Origin: Silurus meridionalis
Lineage: Eukaryota > Chordata > Actinopteri > Siluriformes > Siluridae
Direction of reading: 5' to 3'
DNA: 64,000 bases
Assembly (NCBI RefSeq): GCF_014805685.1
Contig: NC_060884.1
Location: 17,350,356-17,414,355, forward strand
Shown here: piece after piece, positions 1 to 23,400 of the stretch
Layout: every line of letters starts with the position of its first letter
How positions within the stretch are numbered: the stretch's first letter is position 1
Made by a program: the position numbers and the translations under genes
Notes under the pieces: model-generated
What the model saw: only the letters and a program-made list of their open reading frames with translations
Told to the model about the DNA's origin: nothing
Database searches by the model: none

Positions 1-69
1 ATAAATAAAAGGGTTTTTTTTATCCCTTATAAAATGAAATAAGCATTAGGATTATTAATAGAATTAACA

Positions 70-73
<4 letters not shown>

Positions 74-151
<78 letters not shown>

Positions 152-177
152 GTGTGTGTGTGTGTGTGTGTGTGTGT
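74..177. repeat. (AT)n tract followed by (TG)n microsatellite
   Basis: About 76 bp of alternating A and T (74-149) run straight into about 27 bp of TG repeat (151-177). Open frames here that encode Ile-Tyr or Cys-Val runs come only from the dinucleotide pattern. Confidence 0.97.
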
Positions 178-179
178 TG

Positions 180-680
180 AACACCTTCACAGTTGAACAC
201 CTTCACCACAGCAGATGTCTGCGCAGAGCTCACAACTTCAAGGACTCTTCACATCCCAGTCACAAACTGTTTAACCTTCTTCCATCAAGAAGGAGATACA
301 GGAACATCCACACCAGAATTAGCAGGTTCAGAGACTACACCGTTAGATCACTGTATATAACTTCTGTACAATTATACATACAATGTACATATTACATAAT
401 ATAACATGTTTACTCCTCATTACATCTGCACTATTTTATCTATATGTATCTTTATATCCTTACTGTAAATCCTGCCCAACATTTCACATTCATATATCAA
501 ATATATATAGTAACTTGTTTATTCAGCTTGCACATTTCTTAAATGTTATAATCTTACAACCTTCCACTTCTGCACATTTCATTTTCAATGACATCGCCTT
601 AAAACTATTTACCTGTACTTCTCAACCTGTCTACACACCTCTGCACTGCTATAGCCTTTATATTTATTCACTCTACGTAT
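180..680 (+). mobile_element. Degraded 3' end of a non-LTR (LINE) retrotransposon
   Basis: The plus frame at about 196-345 reads RRAHNFKDSSHP, HKLFNLLPSRRRYRN and TRISRF. This resembles the C-terminal tail found after the reverse transcriptase domain of several fish LINE families (a short Ser-His-Pro stretch, then LLPSxRRYR, then TRxSRF). An AT-rich 3' UTR-like stretch follows up to the next TA tract. No RT catalytic domain remains. The clade (L2, CR1 or Rex-like) is not resolved. Confidence 0.5.
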
Positions 681-682
681 GC

Positions 683-686
<4 letters not shown>

Positions 687-750
<64 letters not shown>

Positions 751-816
751 ATGTAGCATATATATAGTATATTATATATATATATATATATACACACATA
801 CATACACACACACACC
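687..816. repeat. (TA)n tracts and a short (CA)n tract
   Basis: (TA)n runs at 687-744, a second shorter one lies at about 768-791, and a CA-rich run with interruptions follows to 816. No gene signal is seen between them. Confidence 0.95.
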
Positions 817-897
817 TTATATAAATAAATGTATATAAATAAACCAGTTTTTTTATATATCAAATATACGCCATAACAAAGGAGGCAAGTTGGTGCA

Positions 898-2343
898 AAT
901 ACTTTATTTCCTCGGGATCCTATTTGTTCATACACTTTGTAAAAAATAGCAGTAGGGTAGGGTAGTAGAAGGAAGCAGAAAATGAGGCTAAACTGTGCAA
1001 CTGCATACAATAATGCTACCAGTTGAAGACAGCAGAGGGCGATATTGCAACCATTTCCAATCCGAGGCAGAGGCATTAGAAGCTCCATTTGTACACTGAA
1101 ACTGTGGACCACAAATATACAGTGATTTCTTTCTTTCCTTTCCTTTCTTTTTTTTTTTTAAAACTGATGATCAATTGACAGTACACCAAAGAAGTACCTC
1201 TGATAAACACTGCTTTCAGGTAAGAAATTATTGTGCAGAATAAACACACTGGCACAAAACAGGCATCAAATGCAAACCGAGACTAGAACAGAAACTAATT
1301 TTAAGGTTTTCCAAGTGATAAAGAACACCACATCCCACATCGGGTGATCTCCAGAGGATGTAATACATAATATATTCCACAAACAGTGATTTTTTGTTTG
1401 TTTGTGGGGTTTTAACCGTGTGCACGTGTATCTATCACGCATTTACTGACAAGTTTTCAGGCCTGGGTTAATATTAGGGACAGGCGCAAGACTGCCAAAA
1501 TCAAAACATATACTCAACCATATAACTTTAAATGATTTTTGTTTGGAATGCACATTAGTTCAAGCTAGACGCAGAAACGTAAAAAAAAAAAAAAAAATGT
1601 AAATAAGGACAGTAACATGGATATAACCAAAGATATAGAGAAAAAAGGAGTTATATAGACTGCTGATAGAGGTCTCGAAAGCTGATGTTTAATCTATTTT
1701 TAAAATCCAAATCATGTGAATGGTATTTAAGGTGTGTAAAGTTTATTCAAAGTCTAACCTAAGCAGTAATCATCCTACACCTTCTGCATACAAGAACCTT
1801 TTCTGTCTTTGTTTCCATCTGCTCGAAATAAAAAAAAAAATTGTACAAAAAATACTTAAAATTCCTTTTGAACTCTTTCATTAAAATCAAACATCTTGAA
1901 AGAAATTACACAAAATTAAACTCCATTCCAAAGTTTTCATTAATTCAGACTAAACATTTGGTCAGAAACCCAGACTATATTGTATTGCGTTTCATTTAAA
2001 AGCGTGGGGGATAAACTGTGAATAATTAATTGTAAATCATTTCGGACCCTGTGCATTGGTGTTGCAGGAGGTATTGGTTCAACTGCGAGGACCATCGCCA
2101 GACCCAACAGAACAATCTCACAGCATTCTGACATTAGGGAAAAGGAGGCAGTCCCTTTAGCTGAGGTTAAACCTTGGCTATTAGAATACAAAACAAAAGG
2201 AAAATGAAACAAGGACAATTTTTTGCACATGTCCTAAGTGCCTGTGTGCTCAAGCCTGGCCCTGGCCCCGAGCTCAAGCCCCCTGCAGGTCATTTCTTCT
2301 TGGCTTGTGCTGTGAGCAGAGCTGGAGGCATGGCGACTAAGCT
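898..2343 (-). other. capza1: capza1 3' UTR and downstream flank
   Basis: This is the AT-rich sequence directly downstream of the capza1 stop codon at 2346-2344 on the minus strand. Canonical polyadenylation hexamers (AATAAA on the minus strand, TTTATT as printed) occur at 1742-1747, about 600 bp past the stop, and at 903-908. The 3' end cannot be fixed without transcript data. No other gene is visible here. Confidence 0.5.
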
Positions 2344-12503
<10,160 letters not shown>

Positions 12504-12533
12504 CTTGGCTCATCTGGACCAGCCCTGTCAAAG

Positions 12534-12548
12534 TGCATCATGGGAGTT
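12534..12548 (-). promoter_or_regulatory. capza1: ZNF143/THAP11-like motif upstream of capza1
   Basis: On the minus strand AACTCCCATGATGCA lies about 30-45 bp upstream of the ATG and resembles the ACTACAANTCCCANNATGC motif of housekeeping promoters. The 5' ACTAC half is not conserved, so the match is partial. Confidence 0.4.
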
Positions 12549-12599
12549 CGACCCACCGTGTTAATAACAAAAACGAACAAAAAAAGCAAGAAGATATGG

Positions 12600-14395
<1,796 letters not shown>

Positions 14396-14451
14396 CGGTT
14401 TCTATTCCGCAGGCAGCTGAAACGAAACTGGAGCAGCTGATTAGCGGAACG

Positions 14452-17400
14452 ATGCCTTCGCTCAGAGAAACTTATGAAGTTGGCTTGGATTTCATCGAGT
14501 TTCTGGGGGAAAGGAAATCAAAAAAGGACAAAAAAGAGCTTCGAGACATTTACAACTTCGAGTTCAAAAGGTTACATTGGAAAGCATTCAGTTTATTCAG
14601 CAGGCTTGTTTTTAAGAGAAGGATTTAACATGGAAACCCATAGTGTCATTCCTAAACCTATAGTAATATCAATGCTACATAAAGTTTGAATTAATTGTCA
14701 GGCAGAAGTACAGCAAACAAGCTCAAATCATAAAAATGTTGTGTTTAATTTGTTGTCCCAGTGTTGTCTTTCTCTTAGTATCTCTTAGACACTGAATGGT
14801 TAATGATGACTAATGCTCGTATGATTATGACTGTGATTAGTGTCTGGAATTAGGTGTATTTTTGCTCTAACAGGGAACGAGGACCAAGTTTTTCTAAGTT
14901 GTTCTACGCCTTGCTGTATTTTAACCTAGCCAGTTTAAGGCAGGGAAAAGTTATCCTGCATGCCAAACCTCAGGTAAGTCCTCCTTCTCTCTTTCTGTCT
15001 CGGTGTATCCTGCTTTTCTGCCATGCCACTCACTTGTATAAACAAAATCTCCTTAACTCTCTTACATAGGTCCGTCTGTACTACTGTGATCAGTGGAAAA
15101 TCAGAACACATTCAAAGCCGACTCCAAGCTCAAGACCTGATCATGAACCCAGCAGAGCTCCAGACTCTGGTCAAAGAGCCCCTCACTCATCACCCAATAT
15201 CAACCCCGTCCTCACACCAAAGAGAAAGCTGGCTCAGGAAATCCTTCAAAAGCTCAGGACAAACAGGTAAAGACTAGTCCTTGCTCTTCTCAGCAGTGAT
15301 GAAGCTTGTTCTCCCAGGTTAGGTTTTCTAACGAAAATTTTACCAGCACAAAGAACAGATTATAACTTAACCAGGTAAAGCTAGATTTTGTATTGATGCT
15401 GTTTATGTATACCGATTGACATTGTTAATATAAAATTGCTCGTATAATTTTTTTTTGCAGACCACAGCTTATTTCTGACAAGGGAGGCATTACGATCACA
15501 TCCACTCCCGTGAGCAAGAATGGAAAAGTTCTGCTCAATATTGACCTCCTCGACACGGTGTACGTGGTGAAGTTCCAAATCGTAAATAAAGGGCAAAAGT
15601 GTATTCACTTCACCTTCTACACAGCACTGCACAAGATACGGTGCTTCACTTTAGTCAGTGAGAGGAGAGTGAGCAGGGTTTCCCCTCTGCTCCTTTGTCC
15701 AGGTGAGAAAATGAATAACCACTTTGAACGATATCTAGGAATTATCCTGTACTAGACCTACAGCTGTGTATATTCACACAGCAAGCATTATGCCAACTCG
15801 ATATTTCATTTCCATTCTACATTATGTAAAAAATAATTTCAAATGGGGGGTTCTATTACAGAAAAATTAAACTAATGGCCGGGTGTGATGCGGCACATCC
15901 TCAACTATTTTATTTCTTTTATACCACAGCGATTTGCATAACTCATAATATGATTTATATCTTCTTCTCCTTTCGGCTGCTACCATTAGGGGTCGCCCCA
16001 GCGGATCATCCTTTTCCATGCCCCCCTGTCCTCTACATCTGCCTCTTTCAAACCAACTACCTGCATGTCTTCCCCCACCACATCCATAAACCTCCTCCTT
16101 GGTCTGTCCTCTACATCTCCCTTATTCTTAAAGATCGGTACCAGCACACTCCTCTTCTCACCTTCCAAAATCTTTAACAATCTTATTGAAAACTCCACTA
16201 TCATCTCTCCTAAACATCTCCATGCTTCTACTGGTATGTCATCTTGGCCAATTAACTTTCCACTCTTCATCCTCTTAATCGCTGCTCTCACTTCCTCCTT
16301 ACTAATCCTATCCACTTCCTGCTTGACCAACTCCACATCCTCCACCTGTTCTTTCTCTCTCATTTTCCTCATTTATCAGCTGCTTAAAATACTCCCTCCA
16401 CCTTCTCAACACACTCTCCTCACTAGTCAACACATTTCTATCTCTATCCTTTATTGCTCTAACCTGCAGCACATCCTTCCCAGCTTGGTCCCTGGCCAAT
16501 CGGTACAAATCCTTTTCTCCTTCCTTAGTGTCCAACTTCTCATACAGCTCCTCATATGCCTTTTTCTTGGCTTTTGCCACATCCCTCTTTACCTGCTGCC
16601 ACATCTCTCTGTACTCCTGCCTACTTTTCTCATCACTCTGTCAATCCCAGGTCTGTTTTGCCAACCTCTTTCTCCTTATGCTGTCCAGCACTTATTCATT
16701 CCACCACCATGTCTCTTTGTCTTCCTTTCTCTTTCCAGATGTCACTCCAAAATACCTTTCTAGCTGTCTCCTTTATCACATCTGCAGTAGCCCAATGATC
16801 CAGCATCTCTTCACCACCACCGAGCCCCTGTCTGACCTCTTCCCTGAATCTCACACTACAGTCTTCCTTCTTTAGTTTCCACCATCTTATTCTTCGTTTA
16901 GTCCTCACTCTCCTCCTCTTTTTCTTCACATCCAAAACCATCCTACAGACCACCATCCGATGCTGTTTAGCTACACTGTCCCCTGCCATCACCTTACATT
17001 CTCCAATCTCCTTCAGGTTGCATCTCCTACATAGAACATAATCCACCTGTGTGCACCTTCCTCCACTCTTATACATCACCATATGATCCTCCCTCTTTTT
17101 AAAATAAGTGTTCACCACTGCCATTTCCATCCTTTTTAGCAAAATCTACCACCATCTCCACATTCCTCTCCCTATAGTCATACCTACCCATCACCTCCTC
17201 ATCCCCTCTGTTCCCTTCACCAACATGGACATTAAAGTCTGCTCTATCCACCAATCTTTCATTCCTAAGTACACCTTCTACCACTTCATCTTAATCAATT
17301 TAGAATCAAACAATTTTTCCTTCTCCTCTATCTCACAACCTACTTGTGGAGCATAAGCACTGATGACATTTATCATCACCCCTTTAACTTCAAGCTTCAC

Positions 17401-18657
17401 ATTCATCACCCTATCAGAAACTCTGTTCACCTCCACTACACTCTTCCTGTACTCCACTTCTCCTTTCCCTGCTGTCTCTGTAGACGTCTTCCTCCTCTCC
17501 TTCTCCTCCTTTGTCACAGTAGCCCAATTTCCACCGGTACCATGTTGGCTAACAATACCTGTGGTGGTCGTTGGTAACCCAGGCCTCGACCAATCCGGTA
17601 TGAATTTCTGATTCGTGATCCGCATATTTGATTTGGCACATGTTTTATGCTCGATGCCCTTCCTAACGCAACCCTCCCCATTTATTCAGGCTTGGGGCCG
17701 GCACTAAGAGTGCACTGGCTTGTGCAACCCTAATGGCTGGGTTCTCTATATATAATATATAAAGAATACAATTCAGTCAAAACCAATACTTGAATTTTCT
17801 CAAGCAAATATATAGATTTTCAGGCTACTTACTCACAAGTCCTACTTTTTTTACCTCCCAGATTTTGCATGAATAGAATTGAAAGCATTAAATACAAGTG
17901 TATAAATGTACTTAAAAGTATACATGAATTATTCATGAATAGAACAGAGAATAGAATGAGTGACTGGTTATAAACAAACTTCATTAATCTACAGTAGATC
18001 CTCCTTCATGCTGGTATATAAAGGAAGTTCAACATTGCAAAAGTTTGCTAACAAACAATTTCATTTTTTGTTAATATCTATCTCTGCTATGTGATGAGTA
18101 TAAAGTCTCTTTGCTGAGAAACACACACACGTTTTTGGAATTGGCCCCAGCGTCTCATGCATGAACATTTAAACGTATTTTTCGCATCGGAAAAACAAAA
18201 AAAAACACATTTAATCTATTTGTAGTTGCACTTAATCTTGTGGAAATGGAACTGCCATGAAACAAGTAACTTTCTGTTCTAACTTATAACAGCTATAATT
18301 AGGCAGACTCTCTTCATCTCTGTGATAAGTCAAAACATGCAGCTGGCCTTTTAAGATACTAGAAAGCGCTCTGTTGTGATGACTTTCTTGTGGATAAAAA
18401 CATAAAGAAACAGTTCGACTTCTTACTTTCAAAGTGCTAAGACCTTAAAAAAATGCAAAATTTTATTTGTTAATGCGTAACAAACACAAGTTCCTATAAA
18501 CAGTACAATAATGTAATAGAACAAGCACTTTAAACGTGTGATTTGCCTTGTATCTGGAAAATGACTCAAACTTTTATGACATAAATCAGAATTGAGAATT
18601 TAACAGCGATGTGGTATAAACACGCAGTAATAATAAAAGCATGGGTTAGTTGTTAAT

Positions 18658-18732
<75 letters not shown>

Positions 18733-19746
18733 ACACACACACACATTAAACAATATATATAATGATTTAAAAAAGTGAGTATACCCCTAACCTTTTGTCA
18801 GCCATTTTAGTATATCTTTTTGAAGGATAATACTATAGAAATTGAACTTGGATATATTTTAGAGTAGTCAGTGTGCAGCTTGTATAGCAGTACATATTTA
18901 CTGTCCTCTAAAAATAACTCAACATAGCTGCCAACAAATGTGAGTACACTCGACATGATAACTGCAAAAAGTTGGTTTCCATGGCCGTCATCCTAAAATG
19001 AAGCCTTATCTGAAGCTGCCCTGAAGACGACCTGTCCAAAAGCATGAATTACTGGAACCATGTCCTGTGGTCTGATGAGACTAAGATTAATTTGTTTGGC
19101 TCAGATGGAGTCCAGCATGTGTGGTGACGACCTGGTAAGAAGTATCAAGAAAATTTTGTTTTGCTTACAGTCAAGCATGGTGGTGGTACCATCATGGTCT
19201 GGGCCAGCATGAGTGCTGCTGGTTCTGGGGAGCTGCAGTTTATTGAGGGAAACATGGATTCCAACATGTACTGTAACATTCTGAAGCAGAACATGATGCC
19301 CTCCATTCAGAAACTGGGACAAATGGCAGTTTTCTTTTCCAACAAAATAACTACCCTAAACACACCGCCAAGATGACAACTGCCTTGCTGAGGAAGCTGG
19401 CAGAGAAGGTAAAGGAGTGGCCAAGTATGTCTCCAGACCTGAACCCTATTGACCTGTGGGGCATCCACAATCGAAAGGTGGAGAAGCACTGTGTGTCTAA
19501 CATCCAACATCTCCGTGATGTCATTTTTAAGTAGTGGAAGCGGATCCCAGCAACAACCTGTGCAACTCTTGAATTCCATGGTCAGGAGGATTAAGGCAGT
19601 GTTAGATAACAATGGTGCGCACACAAAATACTGACACTTTGACACAGTTTTGCCATGTTCACTTAGGGTGTACTCACTTTTGTTGCCAACTACTTAAAAA
19701 ATAATGGCTGTGTGTTGACTTATTTTCAGAGCACAGTAAATCTGTA

Positions 19747-19809
<63 letters not shown>

Positions 19810-20341
19810 TACAGACCAAAAGTTTGGACACACCTTCTCATTCAAAGAGTTTTCTTTATTTTCATGACTATGAAAATTGTAGATTCACACTGAAGGCATC
19901 AAAACTATGAATTAACACATGTGGAATTATATATGGAATTATATACATAACAAAAAAGTGTGAAACAACTGAAAAATGTCATATTCTAGGTTCTTCAAAG
20001 TAGCCACGTTTTGCTTTGATTACTGCTTTGCACACTCTTGGCATTCTCTTAATGAGGTTCAAGAGGTAGTCACCTGAAATGGTCTTCCAACAGTCTTGAA
20101 GGAGTTCCCCGAGAGATGCTTGGCACTTGTTGGCCCTTTTGCCTTCACTCTGCGGTCCAGCTCACCCCTAAACCATCTCGATTGGGTTCAGGTCCGGTGA
20201 CTGTGGAGGCCAGGTCATCTGGTGCAGCACCCCATCACTCTCCTTCTTGGTCAAATAGCCCTTGATGCCTTCAGTGTGACTAGTCATGAAAATAAAGAAA
20301 ACTCTTTGAATGAGAAGGTGTGTCCAAACTTTTGGTCTGTA

Positions 20342-20425
<84 letters not shown>

Positions 20426-23400
20426 TACATGATTACATTTAGATATGTGTATTTTATGTAAGCATGAAAGCACAACTGTGACATTTTGCGTAATTTTGCA
20501 ACAGGTGTGCTTCTTAGACTTTGCTTTCATAATTTGTTTGGTATGCGATCAGTAGGTAGGAAGGATTGGTATATCTCTAGGGAAATCTGATTGAAATAAA
20601 AAAAAAAATCAAATCAAACCAACAAATTAAACATTTCTTTTAATTTCAATCTGTTAACGTCTGCCAGGTGAGAGCTGCGCAGTCGAGGTGAAGTACCAAG
20701 CACACCATTATGGTTGCTTCCCAGCCACCATGTACTTTGAGTTCTGCCCTGAGTCTGAGTCTACAAACCCTCCCAAACCATTCTGCATTGTGCGGGAAAT
20801 CGAAGCAGTGGTGCACACTCAGCTGGGTACTGAGCTAGGCCCAACCAGTCAGTATAAACCCAGACAGAAAGGGCAGAGACGCCCTAAGGATCGAGTGGTG
20901 GAGGAGGGTGTACCTCCTGAGAGGTAAGCTTACTGGAATGTGGATCACATGCACAAGGATACACAGAACATAAGAAAAAATAAAGGGTGCACTACAAATG
21001 GCTCCATTAGTGCAAAATAATTAGCAGCCTTTTCAACACCATTTACCAGCATTATTTTATTTCTGGTGAGTATGTTCAAGTACATATTGACAGATGGCAG
21101 AGTGTTTGGAAGGTTTGTGTGCAACATGTTTTATACTGAATGGATTTACTCGCATTCAGTGCAGTTATTTTTTTCATTCTTTCCTCCTCTCTGTAGCAGC
21201 AGGACTCATGCTTTAAAACAGTTTGTGAAACTGAAAGATTATAAGTACTCATCTTACCTGAAGATCTTGGTCCAACACTGGGATGCTGATAATGAGGAAC
21301 TTTCCCCTACAACCAGGCAGCAGCTTCTCAGAGTGAGGTGAGATTTTGTACCACTCAGGTCCTGTCTACTTAGGAATCGATTCCAAATCTAAAATTCAAA
21401 GAACTCGTTAGAATGTCACTCACACAAAAGCACTTTACAAACTCATATCTTCTTCATGGTGGGTATACATGAACTCTGGTTATAGTACAAAATGAAGACA
21501 GATGTATACGTTTGAGAGACCGTATTTAAGATAGACCACATGTTCAATGCTATTAGATGTGTTTATTTTGATTATTTATTGACTCAACTTGAGTTAAAAC
21601 TGTGCACACAACAGATATACAGTCAACATCTGAGTTCCAGTGGACCACTGTACACTAGTTAGCATATTACCATTGCATACTAAAGTTTTCTTGTGTTCTC
21701 AGAGGTGTGTTGGAGTCGCCCCTGTCTATAAAACAGTATGCTGAACATTTCCACCTTGTCCTACACCTAGAGGAGATTCAAATGGAGGAAGATATAAAGA
21801 AGTATGATATGTATGGCCAGACCATGAAACTGGACAAAAGTAACAAAAACCTGCTTGTACTGCGGGTGAGTTCTAACCTTTTCATGTCAACAAAATAACT
21901 GCAGTTGGTATAATATATACAGTAGTGAGATTTTGTTTTTAATTTTCTTTTATTGATTTAGGTATTAAATCTATTCAGTGCCTCCCTGACAGTCGAAGTC
22001 ATAGCTTTATTTGAACTTTGGATTTATTGTTGTGGATTTATCATTTTTTTATTCTCTCTCTGTCTCAGGTACCTGGAGTGGCAGAGAACAGGCCGTCTGT
22101 GCTAAGAGGAGATGCCTTAAATGTGTATTTGCATAAAGATAAGGCTGAACCTATCACCGTGTACAAAGGCTACGTTCATCGTGTTGAGCTGGAGAATGTT
22201 CAGCTGGGCTTTTCTAACAAGTAAGAAGGGACAGAAGTTTTGAAAACCAGTATTTTATTATGCTGTGAATTTATATGCTTCAGTTCAACCTCTGTATTTA
22301 TTTTCTTAATTATTTTTTGTTTGTTTTATAGGCTTGTTAAGAAGTTCATTGCCAATATGACTTTCAATGTGGAGTTTAGCTTCAACCGTTTCCCTCTTAA
22401 ACTCCAGCATCGAGCTGTACAGCTGGCTGCTGAACACAGGCTGGGAAACGTATTGTTTCCCACTCGCAATGGAGTCAAGCAGACAGCACTGCCTACTCTA
22501 AGGTCACTCAGACACCACTGTTTCCGTTTATCTGCAACTTTTTATGAGAGTAGAAATTATATTTGTTGAATATAACCTAAATTATTGTGACCTAATGTGC
22601 TGCTCTTTACAGGATATACAATCGAGATCTGGAAAACAATCCTGAGCAGAAAGCAGCTGTACAGCACATTTTGTCTGGCCAGTATAAACCTGCTCCTTAC
22701 ATGATCTTTGGGCCACCTGGCACAGGAAAAACTGTCACACTGGTCGAGGCCATAAAACAAGTAAATTAAACAAGAAACCTACATATTTCAAGACCTCTGA
22801 ATGTTCAGCATTGAGAATAGGAAAGTCAAATAGCACCCCTTACTGGAACTTGGATGTGAACCCCTCATGAAAATTTACTTAATTTTGGCTTTATGTTTTA
22901 GTATATGCAATCTGCAACATTAATTTCACAAATTTCTCACTGTGAAATCTGACAGAATTTCACAGTATTCATATTTTTTTTAAATGTGTTTTTTTAGGTC
23001 AATAAGACTGGTTCTAGTGTCCATGTTCTGGCCTGTGCTCCTTCCAATAGTGCTTGTGACCTGCTGTGTGAGAGGTTGTTGGGATTTGTGGATGCCCATC
23101 GTCTGTTTCGTTTGTATGCTTGCAGTAGAGACCCCAGTACTGTGCCACAGAAACTACTGGTATGCATATGTGCTGCATAATCAATCTTGTAGAAAGGTTT
23201 GTTTTGAGATTATATTTATCTCTGAAATTGCATGTCTATTCACAGAAATACAGTAACTGGGTTGAAAATCAGGGCAGTTTCATTTTGCCCTCTCAGGAAA
23301 CCCTGATGGACTACACCATCATTGTGGTCACGCTCATCACTGCTGGAAGGTCCTTTTCTCCTTTTCCCTAACACCATTTTATAACTACATTTACCATAAC

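Larger units (their letters stand above)
15703..20667 (+). other. mov10: mov10 intron 4, transposon-rich (5.0 kb)
   Basis: This is the largest intron of the gene. It carries an antisense RTE copy (15961-17745), a stretch of AT-rich unique-looking DNA (17746-18656), AT and CA microsatellites (18657-18745), a dead Tc1 element (18768-19748) and a Tc1-type derivative enclosed by two TA tracts (19750-20421). Confidence 0.8.

Noticed and set aside
27..745. Open frames encoding long Ile-Tyr or Cys-Val runs
   Set aside because: They are products of TA and TG microsatellites; the same occurs at 12533-12742, 20168-20530 and 40054-40411.
16065..16763. A 232-residue plus-strand frame
   Set aside because: It is the antisense shadow of the RTE copy A coding region; its Ser/Leu-rich make-up reflects the reverse complement of Lys/Arg/Glu-rich codons.
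19101..19645. Minus-strand frames in the Tc1 element
   Set aside because: The plus strand shows the transposase blocks; the minus frames are shadows.
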